Of a DNA stretch of 64,000 nucleotides, positions 11,597 to 21,731 are shown piece by piece. Made by a program: the position numbers and the translations under genes. This DNA comes from Pisolithus tinctorius (Eukaryota > Basidiomycota > Agaricomycetes > Boletales > Pisolithaceae). Location: positions 62,001 through 126,000 of the forward strand of contig JANFAH010000102.1 of NCBI GenBank assembly GCA_024663395.1. Reading direction: 5' to 3'. The first letter of the stretch is position 1. Every line of letters begins with the position of its first letter. A model generated the notes under the pieces. The model worked only from the letters and a program-made list of their open reading frames with translations. It was not told the DNA's origin and did not search any database.

Positions 11597-14500
11597 ATGC
11601 CTACCCAGGCACATCCCGCCGAAGGACAAAACCAGTCCCAATTGAGCGGAGGTCACCACCAGACCATCGGTCCACCCACCCATAGGTTGCCAGGATGTCG
11701 CAGACACTCCCCTCCTCGCACACAAAGTGCTCGACTACGCAACAACTCCTCAGCCCCCCAACCGCCAAAACGCAACCCGGGCAAACGTATCCGCTCCAAC
11801 ATTAAAATCGCCTCACTAAACATGAAAGGCCGCTTCCACGATGGCAATGATAAATGGTTCCACATTAATCAGCAGATGAGAGACGACCGTCTGGCAATCC
11901 TAGCCCTACAGGAGACCCACTTGAGCCCAACGCAAACCACCTCTCTGAACGAAACCTTTACGGACACACTATTCATCGTCGCTAGCATTGATCCTGATCA
12001 CCCATCAGCGAGAGGAGTCGCTATCGCCCTCAACAAACGTCTCGTGAAAACAAATGATGTCAAAATCCACGAGATAATACCCGGAAGAGCAATCCTAATA
12101 ACGATAAACTGGTACCAACAAGAAAAACTTAATCTGCTAAACGTATACGCACCCAACAACCCATCTGAAAACCAAGATTTCTGGGAAACGATCCATGACA
12201 AACTCATTAACCTACCCCAACCGGACGTACTACTAGGGGATTTCAACGTCGTAGAAGACTCCATCGACAGATTGCCGGCCCACCCTGATCATGCTAACGC
12301 AGTAAACGCCCTCCGAGCCCTCAAGTCTCACCTTGGCCTACAGGACGGCTGGCGCCAAACAAACCCCTCCGACTTATCGTTCACCTTCGCCCAGTCGGCC
12401 AGACAAGGAGGTCATGTGTCACGCATCGACCGCATCTACACCCTCGAGAATATGATCCCCTTCTGCAAAGACTGGTCGATAGACCCCCCCGCCATCCATA
12501 CAGACCACCATATGGTGTCAGTCCGCCTATCCAAACGAAGCCTTCCCTTCATAGGTAAGGGCCGGTGGACCCTAAATCCGAGCCTCCTGAAAGACAAGGA
12601 CGTCCGTCTGCAAATAATCAAGGAAGCACAAAAACTATCTGACGAACTCGAGTCTTACGATCCATCCACCCGCTCTACTACTAAAAACCCACAAGTACTT
12701 TTCAAGACATTTAAGGATACGGCCGTATGCATATTGCGTAACCGAGCACGCACCATGATGCCAACCCTATCAAAAAAGATAAACGACCTACAAGAAAGGC
12801 TCCATGCAACTCTGAACGACCCGTCCCTCAGTGACGAAACCAAACTCCAAACTAGCTGCGAACTCCGGGAGGACATCACGCGCCTAAGACAAATACGACA
12901 TGCGACTATACGAGACCACACATCTCTTAGAGTACGCCTGGAATGCGAATCCCCTACGAGCAAGCTATGGGCGAAATCAGGAAGAGACATTAAACCCAAA
13001 GACATCATAATCGAGCTACGGGACCCATCATCCCCGCCCGAAGACCCACGCTACCACTCCAGGTCAGACAACATGGCGTCGATAGCAAGATCCTTCTACA
13101 GCGACCTACAACAGGCGGACCTCCGTCCCCCAGACGAACGCTCCTTGGCAATGGACGAGGTCCTTTCGAACGTCGATGTTAGACTCCCTGAGACGGAGTG
13201 TGAAGCCCTAGATAAGAATATTTCACAAATCGAAATCGACACGACCCTACGAGAGCTACCCTGTGGAAAAGCAGCAGGCCTAGACGGCCTGCCATATGAA
13301 TTCTGGAAATGGCTGGCCGCTCTACCCCCACCGGATGGTGACGAAGCCTCGGAACAAGATAAGCCTGATACCTTCTGCCTCTCGGAGTGCTTAGTCAAGG
13401 TCTTCAATGATATCCAACATCACGGAGTCGATCCAACAACAAACTTCACCGAAGGGTGGATCTGCCCAATCTACAAGAAAAAAGATAGACGAGAGATAAC
13501 TAACTATAGACCCATAACACTCTTGAATACAGACTATAAACTATTTACTAAAATCCTCGCAATAAGACTTGCACACGCGGCTCCCTTGATAATCCACGAA
13601 AATCAGGCAGGATTCCTGCCAGGCCGTAGTATTACAGACCAAATACGCCTGACTCAAATGATACTACACTATGCAGAAGCTACAGAAGAGAACGGCGCTA
13701 TAATCGCCTTGGATCAAGAAAAGGCATACGACAAGATCATGCACGACTATTTGTGGAAAGTACTTGACAAATACGGCCTTCCACCCTCTTTCACTAACAC
13801 CGTGAAATCCCTGTATGAGTCGGCAGAAACGATAGTACTGATCAACGGTGAAGCCAGCTCAAGCTTCCGAGTATCCAGAGGTGTACGACAAGGCGACCCC
13901 TTGTCCTGCCTACTTTTTGACATCGCGATCGAGCCGCTCGCTGAAATGATCCGAAGATCCCCTCTATCTGGCTTCAAAACCGGAAGTAGCATTCATCGCT
14001 CGATTGTCTCCATGTTTGCAGATGACACTACAGTATACCTCGCAGCTAACGACGACCCAGGAATACTCAACACCATCCTATCCACATGGTGCTGCGCCTC
14101 GGGCGCCAAGTTCAACATGGACAAAACAGAAATAATCCCAGTTGGTACTCCGGAATACCGACAATCGCTGATCACATCCTCAAAACTAAACATAACATCC
14201 GTGGCATTTCCCCCGGACGTTCGGATAGCTCGTGACGGCCAAGCAATCCGCATACTTGGAGCATGGCTGGGAAACAAGGTACACGAACCATCAGTCTGGT
14301 CCCCCATCGTCGAGAAGATAGAATCCAGGCTACGTAAATGGAACACCCGCAACCCCTCCATCGAAGGGAGAAAAACCATTATACAATGGACTATAGGTGC
14401 TATGACGCAATACTTGACCTGCGTCCAAGGAATGCCGAGGAGTATAGAAGACTACCTCACCAAACGTCTGAAACGCTTTGCATGGGATACCCCTGGTAAG

Positions 14501-16627
14501 CCCAACCTTCGCTTCAGTATCCTAAGTGCCCCGGTCACCAACGGAGGAAAGGGAATCCTCGACCTCAAACTGCGAAACGAAGCAATAGAAATGGTTTGGC
14601 TCAAGAAACTGCTCTCGTCTAATCCCCCAGCATGGACGACCTTCGCCCATGAATTACTGCGCAAATTCGCTGCGCCATCTCCCACCTCGAAGCCCAATGT
14701 CAGGAACAATTACTTCCTCCAATCGTGGCCGATTTCCCCTTCGAAACTACCCCCCCCGATTAGTCGCTGCATAACTCTAGCCAAAAAGTACAACCTTATG
14801 CTAGATGCTTTATTTTTTCACCCAAATGTGCTCGAGTCACTACCAATTTGGTTCCACACCGGTGCCCTCCCCAGTTTGAAAAAGCTGAATAACTATTTCT
14901 ACGCCCAATGTATTCGAGATCACCACGGGGTCACGACTACTGGTGAGATGTGGACGCTAGCCCACACTCCTCTTGGTAACCCCCACCGACGTCTAAGCAC
15001 ATGCACCTGTCCACAATGCAACGAACTACGCGAAACGGCCGGTTGCCTGAAACCCTTCAAATGCGTGGAGACTGCCTCAAACATCATAAAATGCATTCCA
15101 AACAAATGGACACCAAATCCTGCCCCCCCTCGAACAAATCCCGACCTCTCAGCAGAAGAAATAGCCCGCAACAGGGTTGCCCTTGAAAGAAAAGAAGCCC
15201 TGACCTTCCACCCCGCACTCACCGAAGCAGGCCCCATCGAAAACGCTTTCCGCATACTATGCCCCCCAACCCCACGAACACAGTCCCCTGCAACTCAATA
15301 TAATGCACCTAACGCCATAACCCACCCCACTGTCGAAATCCTATACGGCTCGAACCACAGGATTGATGACGACGGCACCCAGATCTCCAGCGGCAGTGCC
15401 TTTTTCAAGAAAGACGACCCCCGAAACTTTGCCTTATGCACGAAAAGTGAAAGCGCGACCAACGACACTGGCATCCTGTGTGCCATCCTAGAATCGATCC
15501 GAAGGATCGACCACTTCGTACCCTTGCTAGCCCACATCAGCTCCGTACCAATCGTTAAAAACCTTACAGTTAACTTACCCAGAAATGAGGACAAAGACTG
15601 GTTCCACTGTAGTGACGCGAACATATATCGGGCCATAGTAGCCGTGCTACGCCAACGCAGTGCCCGAACGTTCCTACAGGCTTGGAGTGCGAACACCCCT
15701 CGCAGTGAACGCTTAGCCGCATCCACTCTAGCCAAAACGGCCCTTACCTCCCCGACCATGTCCGAATCCGATCTATCCTTCGACTCGCATTTCGCCATCC
15801 GAGGCTTGCGTCTGGTAGCAGGAACCCAGCGCGTCTTCCACCATGCCCTGATCGCTCACCATGCCGCGGGAAACCCAGATGTAAAAAGGCAAACGAAAGT
15901 AAACCTCGCTCTCACCCAACATGCAGTGAGATGCCTGTGGGGAAACACTCCGCCGGAACCACAAATATGGAAAAGTGTGAGGAATAAGGAATTACCTAGA
16001 AACATTCGCAATTTCCTCTGGAAAAGCATCCACGGATGCTATAAGATCGGCGAGTATTGGCTCAAGATTCCACTCCATGAAATGAGAGGCACATGCCTAT
16101 TGTGCGGCGAAACTGAATCAATGCAACACATCCTCACCGAATGTACGCGCTCACCTTTCCGCGCTATAATCTGGCACTTGGCGGAACGCCTATGGTCGAT
16201 GCGTGGATCACAATGGCCCCTCATAAGTTTCGGGACAATACTTGGCGCCGGCCTTGCAGATTTCCGTCGTGATGGACGACGACAGATCGGGGAAACTCGG
16301 CTCTTCACAATCTTAATTCTGGAGTCCGCTCACCTAATTTGGAAATTACGGTGTGACTGGGTAATCAACAAAGGTACGACTGAGAGCATCCCGACACATG
16401 ACGAAATCCACAACAAATGGGTTAACGCCATTAATCTGAGACTAAAATTCGACCGTCTTCAAACGGATATTAAACGCTATGGTAATAAGGCTATAAAACA
16501 AGACACTGTTCTCAAAACCTGGCGCGGCACCTTGCTAAACGAAACGAATCTTCCAGACAACTGGATTTGGAAGTCAGGGGTTTTAGTGGGTATTACACCT
16601 CGGCGTCCTCCGGGGCGTGGTAGATAG
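11597..16627 (+). CDS. LINE ORF2: endonuclease-reverse transcriptase polyprotein
   Basis: Replication enzyme of the LINE. The reading frame is open from 11258 to the stop at 16625-16627; the first ATG in frame is 11597 (1676 residues). Domains in order: APE-like endonuclease (from about 11800; ASLNMKGRF, LALQETHLS, LLGDFNVVED, HTDHHMVSV); reverse transcriptase (about 13230-14250; GWICPIYKKK, YRPITLLNTDYK, GVRQGDPLS, catalytic MFADDTTVYL near 14010); a Cys-rich patch near 15000 (CTCPQC); a possible degenerate RNase H-like region about 15330-15740; and a C-terminal zinc motif near 16090 (CLLCGETESMQHILTEC, CCHC type). No internal stops. The upstream open stretch without ATG hints at reinitiation or linkage to ORF1, but no mechanism is visible. 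Confidence 0.93.
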   Translation: MPTQAHPAEGQNQSQLSGGHHQTIGPPTHRLPGCRRHSPPRTQSARLRNNSSAPQPPKRNPGKRIRSNIKIASLNMKGRFHDGNDKWFHINQQMRDDRLAILALQETHLSPTQTTSLNETFTDTLFIVASIDPDHPSARGVAIALNKRLVKTNDVKIHEIIPGRAILITINWYQQEKLNLLNVYAPNNPSENQDFWETIHDKLINLPQPDVLLGDFNVVEDSIDRLPAHPDHANAVNALRALKSHLGLQDGWRQTNPSDLSFTFAQSARQGGHVSRIDRIYTLENMIPFCKDWSIDPPAIHTDHHMVSVRLSKRSLPFIGKGRWTLNPSLLKDKDVRLQIIKEAQKLSDELESYDPSTRSTTKNPQVLFKTFKDTAVCILRNRARTMMPTLSKKINDLQERLHATLNDPSLSDETKLQTSCELREDITRLRQIRHATIRDHTSLRVRLECESPTSKLWAKSGRDIKPKDIIIELRDPSSPPEDPRYHSRSDNMASIARSFYSDLQQADLRPPDERSLAMDEVLSNVDVRLPETECEALDKNISQIEIDTTLRELPCGKAAGLDGLPYEFWKWLAALPPPDGDEASEQDKPDTFCLSECLVKVFNDIQHHGVDPTTNFTEGWICPIYKKKDRREITNYRPITLLNTDYKLFTKILAIRLAHAAPLIIHENQAGFLPGRSITDQIRLTQMILHYAEATEENGAIIALDQEKAYDKIMHDYLWKVLDKYGLPPSFTNTVKSLYESAETIVLINGEASSSFRVSRGVRQGDPLSCLLFDIAIEPLAEMIRRSPLSGFKTGSSIHRSIVSMFADDTTVYLAANDDPGILNTILSTWCCASGAKFNMDKTEIIPVGTPEYRQSLITSSKLNITSVAFPPDVRIARDGQAIRILGAWLGNKVHEPSVWSPIVEKIESRLRKWNTRNPSIEGRKTIIQWTIGAMTQYLTCVQGMPRSIEDYLTKRLKRFAWDTPGKPNLRFSILSAPVTNGGKGILDLKLRNEAIEMVWLKKLLSSNPPAWTTFAHELLRKFAAPSPTSKPNVRNNYFLQSWPISPSKLPPPISRCITLAKKYNLMLDALFFHPNVLESLPIWFHTGALPSLKKLNNYFYAQCIRDHHGVTTTGEMWTLAHTPLGNPHRRLSTCTCPQCNELRETAGCLKPFKCVETASNIIKCIPNKWTPNPAPPRTNPDLSAEEIARNRVALERKEALTFHPALTEAGPIENAFRILCPPTPRTQSPATQYNAPNAITHPTVEILYGSNHRIDDDGTQISSGSAFFKKDDPRNFALCTKSESATNDTGILCAILESIRRIDHFVPLLAHISSVPIVKNLTVNLPRNEDKDWFHCSDANIYRAIVAVLRQRSARTFLQAWSANTPRSERLAASTLAKTALTSPTMSESDLSFDSHFAIRGLRLVAGTQRVFHHALIAHHAAGNPDVKRQTKVNLALTQHAVRCLWGNTPPEPQIWKSVRNKELPRNIRNFLWKSIHGCYKIGEYWLKIPLHEMRGTCLLCGETESMQHILTECTRSPFRAIIWHLAERLWSMRGSQWPLISFGTILGAGLADFRRDGRRQIGETRLFTILILESAHLIWKLRCDWVINKGTTESIPTHDEIHNKWVNAINLRLKFDRLQTDIKRYGNKAIKQDTVLKTWRGTLLNETNLPDNWIWKSGVLVGITPRRPPGRGR

Positions 16628-16827
16628 ATACCAACGAGGTGGGGAGTCCCACACTACCTTAACCGGTGTGCATCAAGCATTTCCCCTGGGTGATATTATG
16701 GGTTTTATGATTATATGATTATGCTAAACATGATTCTTGGGTGCAAACCCCAAACCCCTACGTGCTACTTAGGGGCTGACCTAGTCAGTTGCCTTCCTAG
16801 CGTTTACGTCCACCAAAAAAAAAAAAA

Positions 16828-16846
16828 AAGGTATATCTGCTACTGT
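16828..16846 (+). repeat. Right target-site duplication of the LINE
   Basis: Second copy of AAGGTATATCTGCTACTGT, directly after the A run; exact match to 9093-9111. Confidence 0.92.
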
Positions 16847-17376
16847 CTTCCGGGGTCACTTTTCTTTCGCTCTCGGAGCCGGAGGATTCGGGCGGGAGCT
16901 GAGAACGGTACAAAGGTTAACACTATTCGGAGGACTGATTGTGCCCCTCCTCGTACAATCGTCGTGCAGCTTCGCGTTTGAGCTTCCCTTGTTCGGCCCG
17001 CGTCCGGAACGGCCGCAAGGGAAGGCACGTTCAGCAAAGCCTCTCACCAGACGAAGTAAGCCATGCAACACCAACGTCGGCTGTCACCGATCGCCACTCT
17101 CTGGCTGCAATGGCGCTCTGCATCACCGGGACTTACTCGGACTCGTTGCGCGTTGGGCCGTGCGGAGAGGATTCTCGTGTTCCAGTGTTTGCTTGAAAAG
17201 AAGGTGACACTATAGGAAGTGCACATGTCAAATGGCGAAATGGCGACTATGAAATACAGCGTACTTCTCTGTTCTGGTATCAGGTCGGCATACTCTTGAC
17301 ATGCTTCTTGAGCGACATTCAGTTACCTAGTGCTTGTTGCTTGATGGCGTTGGGTATGATCTGCGAAATAAAATTG
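16847..17376. other. Flank of the LINE, no supported gene
   Basis: Short overlapping reading frames exist on both strands (for example 16840-17074 minus), but none shows a domain, a clean start or splice pattern. Rejoining the left and right LINE flanks at the duplication gives no recognisable product either. Confidence 0.5.
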
Positions 17377-18185
17377 TCATCCTGACGGGGCCAATTTTGG
17401 CAGCCTCAACTGACGACCGTATACATGCTTGCGAATTTCCGCCGCATCTTGTGGCCCCTTCTTGCGGCGAATGTTCACATCACGGTCATCAGTAACACTG
17501 ACAGACTCCGCGCGACGGGTGTAGCTGCTATCTGACTGCAAAGGGGATGGAACGCTTGATGGTTGGAGTATGAGACTGGAGAGATGTTTGCTCCGTTGGA
17601 AATGTTGCTTCTTGGCTGTGTAAGGAGTCTCAAGAGATAAGGGGAGATGTGGAGCTGAAGATGGTCCTGAGAAGGTGGTGGACAGGAAATAGGGAGATGG
17701 ATCCAACACCTGAGGTGCCGGTAAGATAGCTCTTGGAGGGGTGGCGGCGGTTGATATTGAAGCGTATTGAGAGATTGGGAACTTATATAATTGCCGGAAC
17801 CATCTGTCTGGTTTAGATACCGATCGGAGAGAGAACGAGAGGCTTCGACGCCCGATGGAGAGAAAGAGGGACTCCGAGTCACAGAGGACACGGCGACGGG
17901 ATTAAAACGCGAGGCGGAGCGGCTAGATCATATTGGGGCGTAATTGGGCCGCTGAGATATGCTGTTGTTGTCCTGGATATTGAGGTTGTCGAAGGATGCG
18001 GACAGTTGAGAGTGAGAGACGGGGTAGTTCAATGAGAAGATAGGATCCCCGTCGCTGTCCCTAGGGGAGCTGAGGTCGTAGTTGGAGTGATCAGGGTGCA
18101 TGGAAATATTGATGATGAGGGGGTGGGAGAGCGGTGCATTACATAGCAGGCTCCTTCGAGTGGTATTAGTAGCGACAGTAATCAT
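17377..18185 (-). pseudogene. Unknown Ser/Pro-rich gene, apparently broken
   Basis: I do not recognise this gene. On the minus strand an ATG at 18185 or 18101 opens a Ser/Asn-rich segment (MHPDHSNYDLSSPRDSDGD) that meets a TGA at 17928-17930. The same frame continues directly after it with similar composition (SPSFSPSGVEASRSLSDRYL). Around 17730-17770 the sensible reading moves to another frame, which runs to 17377 and ends in a charged segment (DDRDVNIRRKKGPQDAAEIR). An intron ending in GATCTAG at the TGA could hide the stop, but I found no good donor for it. So this is either a gene with introns I cannot place or a pseudogene. Confidence 0.45.
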
Positions 18186-18597
18186 CAGGACGGCTGCAAT
18201 GGCCAGATATCTTTCAAACCTTGTTATATATCAACGACTGAACGATCAGAATCCAATCGTTGGAAGGCAGGACTTCCACAGGGAATGTGAGCCCCGCGAA
18301 CAAAGACCTTTGGTCCGATTGGTTAATTCACTACATTACTGGGTTGCTTATATTGAATATGATCCTGGCTGGATTTCAGAACGCACTTGATCAATTGAAG
18401 TCAGAAGACCATCAAAGATTTGCTAGGTGAGCTGCGTAGTAGAGCGACACGGCACCGTCTGGCTCGACCCGCGTACGCGTCGACATGTATCGATGATCAT
18501 CTTACTAGCATCTGTGAATAAGAGAGGCTGTAGTACGTGCGAGGCACCCACCTGATCCCGGCTGCCCTCGCGATGTAATCCATGTAGAAGATACCAC

Positions 18598-18927
18598 TCA
18601 CGCTTCCCCCTCGTCTTCATCCTCCTCGCCCTCTTCCTCTTCCTTTGCCGCCTTGAACTTCCTCTCCTTCCCAGCCTCCTTATTGCCCACTGCGTCCCTC
18701 CACGCGGTAAGCTCTTCCCCGAGTTTTAGCCGTGTAGCAGCGATCGCAGTGCGTAGTCCAGCATAGTATTCCCGCACGTCCGCAGGGTCCAGGTCCGATG
18801 CACTGGAAGAAGAGCTATCACCGAGTGGAAACGTATGAGTGACGGTAGGCGTCAGCGAAGGTGGATGCTCTGTTTCTGCGGGCAACTGAAGAGTATACGA
18901 TGCTGTCACTGTCGGCTTCACCGTCAT
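18598..18927 (-). CDS. GON7: EKC/KEOPS complex subunit Gon7
   Basis: Small accessory subunit of the KEOPS complex, which makes the t6A modification of tRNA and affects telomere maintenance and transcription. The single exon encodes 109 residues from the ATG at 18927; a longer frame begins at 19041, but the shorter start MTVKPTVTASYTLQLPAE matches the expected family beginning and length (yeast about 123). The core SSASDLDPADVREYYAGLR followed by LGEELTAWRDAVG is the basis of the call, and the C-terminus is a Lys/Glu-rich acidic tail usual for fungal Gon7. The family is weakly conserved, so identity rests on this short pattern. Confidence 0.72.
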   Translation of the reverse strand: MTVKPTVTASYTLQLPAETEHPPSLTPTVTHTFPLGDSSSSSASDLDPADVREYYAGLRTAIAATRLKLGEELTAWRDAVGNKEAGKERKFKAAKEEEEGEEDEDEGEA

Positions 18928-19360
18928 CTCTACTTGCGACTGACTTAAACAATTCAAGATGATCTTATCAGGGGTTACCAGCACCGCCACCATCACGGAG
19001 TCCGTCAGTACCATCTGAAGCCAAAGGTTTATAGTCCTCATTATTTAGCTGGAATGGCCGTAGACTGAGTACAGAGTCGAAGCGCCATTTCCAAGGCGCA
19101 CTGTCACTCATCGGATGTACACTCCAGGTATCTCCTCACACAAACCAAATGTACAGTGCAAACTTCCATTGCCGTGCAAATAACTCACTTGGTGCACCCA
19201 GTATAAGAGTAAGTTGAGCGTGTTCCGCAAGTTCGTGGGCTACTATGCAAGCATGCAACCACGGCAAGTCCTGAGTATACACTGATGTGCGAGTGGGTCA
19301 GCACCCGCCAAGTAATCTCCGCCGAGCAGACACGAACAATATGTCCAGGATGACGAGTTC

Positions 19361-19836
19361 TCATGAAGAGTAAAGCTCCTCTTTTGTGTCTATGCCTGTG
19401 CAGCATCGTTTGAGCAAAGCAAAAGGTACGAAAGACCAGAGCTACGACACGCACCTAACTCCTCTCTAACAGATTTCAGCTCGTCCAGGTATGCCTGGTA
19501 CTGCTGTTTGTTTTCCACCTTCTCCTTGACACCTTCGAATATACGAACTGCAGTAGCATAGTCATTCACCCGCCGTGCTGCACGGAGAGCAGCCTCGATA
19601 ACACCGGGTGAAGGAACAAGATCATATGCAAAGCAGTTGTTCAGACCGCGCTGAACCTCGAAGAGATCTTGTGCTCCCTCGAAAAATGCAACATAACGTT
19701 GGGAGAAAGCTTCAAAGCTCTCCTGGCCGTGAGCGTCTGAAGAAGCGTAACGAACGGCGGAAAGGGACGGTGCTGCTACACGACGGACAGCAGCAGGACG
19801 TGCACGGAGGACGGCCGAGAGGATACGCGAGTTCAT
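19361..19836 (-). CDS. COX6: Cytochrome c oxidase subunit VI (mammalian Va)
   Basis: Nuclear-encoded matrix-side subunit of respiratory complex IV. Two exons, 19836-19455 and 19395-19361, give 138 residues. Residues 1 to about 33 form an Arg/Ala/Ser-rich mitochondrial presequence (MNSRILSAVLRARPAAVRR). The mature part has the family pattern: ESFEAFSQRYVAFFEGAQDL, LNNCFAYDLVPSP, ALRAARRVNDYATAVRIFEG and LDELKSVREELGI, ending TKEELYSS. The last 35 bases sit in their own exon; without that 59-bp intron the protein would lose its conserved end. The ATG at 19836 was preferred over the upstream ATG at 19881, which would add a non-presequence-like stretch. The gene shares a 152-bp divergent upstream region with adenosine kinase. 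Confidence 0.95.
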
Positions 19837-19988
19837 CGCAGTCGAGGACAACGAAAATGACGGTTCGGCGCAAAAACACACTTTAGCCGGAATTTACCGG
19901 GAGCTAGTTGGATAAGTCAAAAATATTTATTTATTTATGAAACTGATCAAGAGCACACACACGCCCTCTTCGCTTCATCTCACCCACC
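19837..19988. promoter_or_regulatory. Divergent COX6 / adenosine kinase promoter region
   Basis: Only 152 bases separate the two start codons, so both genes must share this region. It contains an A/T-rich run of TATTTATTTATTTATG type near 19921-19938 and a pyrimidine-rich stretch just before the kinase start, which itself has a good context (CACCCACCATGG). No specific factor site was identified. Confidence 0.55.
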
Positions 19989-21309
19989 ATGGCTGCCCCA
20001 TCGTACAAGCTCTTCTGCATCGGCAACCCCTTGTTGGACCTGCAGGTTAGAGATGGCGAAGAGCTGCTCAAGAAGTACGATCTCAAGGCCAACGATGCCA
20101 TCCTGGCAGAGGAAAAGCATATGCCGATGTATGTCGCATGCTTCTTTTTATGTGCTTATCCTGACATTTATACCCTCTTCAGCTATGACGACCTGGTCAA
20201 AAATTACCAAGTCACCTACGTCGCTGGAGGAGCATCCCAGAATGCTGCTCGAGGTGCTGCCGTGAGTTATGTTCAATAGCCACAGCACTCAATCAGTTTA
20301 CAATCTGTGCCCTTAGTATGTCCTTCCACCCGACTCCGTCGTCTACACCGGATGTGTAGGTGACGACGAGCTCGCAGACCAACTCCGCGCTGCGAACAAG
20401 CGCGAAGGTCTCCACGAGCGGTATCTCGTCAAGAACGGCGAAAAAACTGGCGCTTGCGCTGTCGTGCTTACTGGTCACGATCGGTGGGTTAAGTTCGCAG
20501 ACCCGTAACCTCCGGATACTCAATTCTATCATCTAGTTCCCTCGTTACGACTCTGCGAGCTGCTGAGAAGTTTGAGAAGTCCCACCTTTCGTCACCAGCC
20601 GTAGCGCCTCTGATCGATGCTGCCAAAGTCTTCTACGTCGAGGGCTTTTTCCTCACACACGGCACCGAGTCTATACTAGAGGTCAGCAAGAAGGCTTCAG
20701 CTGCCTCCAAGGTAAGTATCTGTGTCCCATGATCAAGTTGCGTTTCCACGGTCTCTCAAAAAAAATTCCAGGTGTTCGCGTTGAACCTCTCAGCGCCTTT
20801 CATTCCCCAGTTCTTCAAGGATCAGCTCCAGAGCGTTTTACCTTACTGCGACATCATCATCGGGAACGAGACCGAAGCCGAAGCATATGCCTCCGCGACA
20901 GGTCTTCCGGAACCCAAGAACCTCGTCGCAACTGCCAAGGCCATCGCAATTTCGCCGAAAGAGAACAAGAGCCAGCCGCGCGTTGTCATCTTTACTCACG
21001 GACCGGGGTCAACCGTGCTCGTGTCCAGCGCGGAACCAGATAATGCCAAGGTATTCAAAGTGACGCCAATTCCAGATGACCAGATCGTAGACACCAACGG
21101 TGCTGGTGACGCGTTCGCGGGAGGCTTCCTGGGTGCCCTCGTTGCGGGCAAGAACCTCAACGACTGTGTCGAGGCCGGGCACAGGATGGGTGCCATGTGT
21201 GTCCAGCTGGTACGTCCTTTCATACAGTTTTCGGTGTTGGTGTATATTGACGGTCTGTTGTGCGTAGGTTGGACCTCAGTTCAAGTGGCCCAAGGTTCAG
21301 ATTCTGTGA
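19989..21309 (+). CDS. ADO1: Adenosine kinase, copy 1
   Basis: PfkB-family kinase that phosphorylates adenosine to AMP, part of purine salvage and of the S-adenosylmethionine cycle because it removes adenosine. Six exons (19989-20128, 20183-20261, 20317-20483, 20537-20711, 20772-21209, 21268-21309) join in frame to 346 residues, the usual family length. Visible motifs: N-terminal GNPLLDLQV, the glycine-rich VAGGASQNAARGAAYVLP, the nucleotide-site NETEAEAYASATGL, and DTNGAGDAFAGGFLGAL with the anion hole and catalytic Asp. The C-terminus is VGPQFKWPKVQIL. A second copy with the same exon pattern lies at 26544-27895 beyond the HET gene. Confidence 0.96.
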
Positions 21310-21731
21310 TTTTTGGAACAACATCAATGGACATATTCTTTTGTTTCTCTCTATATCCATTGCACGCTCTCAACAGCGAAACCATCCGTAGATACCACGC
21401 TCTCCACAGCATTGTAGCACTCTAAATTGTCTCATTCCCAATGTATCCAAGATACGGAATCGATTGGTCGGCAACATACCTGGACACCACATCATCAATG
21501 GCAAAGCACGTGTCAGCTGCAAATTGCAGTGCAGTGCGAGCAGAACTGTAGATAGACACTCGCTAAATTATAGCTCTATACGTGGCACTGAGTTGTATTC
21601 GCCCGTAGTGAGGGAGAGAAAAAAAGCAAGTTGCAGGACATACACGCGCAGGGAGTACGAGAAAAGGCACACGAGACAACGCACGAAAGGGAGTACTAGT
21701 GACAAAGTGGGTGCTGATATCAACTGGGTAT
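21310..21731. other. Space between adenosine kinase and HET gene
   Basis: Converging 3' ends; no reading frame with support. It should hold the two terminators. Confidence 0.5.

Larger units (their letters stand above)
9112..16829 (+). mobile_element. Full-length Tad/L1-like LINE retrotransposon
   Basis: A 7.7-kb non-LTR retrotransposon bounded by a 19-bp target-site duplication, with a 15-base A run (16815-16829) at its 3' end. Order: about 510-bp 5' leader, ORF1 (gag-like, zinc knuckle), 680-bp spacer, ORF2 (endonuclease, reverse transcriptase, C-terminal zinc motifs) and about 200-bp 3' leader. The combination of an APE-type endonuclease upstream of the RT, two ORFs and a poly(A) tail fits the Tad1/L1 group found in basidiomycetes. 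The clean duplication, full length and open ORF2 indicate a fairly recent insertion. It did not visibly interrupt a gene. Confidence 0.93.

Noticed and set aside
16840..17074. Minus frames at the right LINE flank as an interrupted gene
   Set aside because: Joining the two LINE flanks gives no continuous frame or motif, so there is no sign that a gene was hit.
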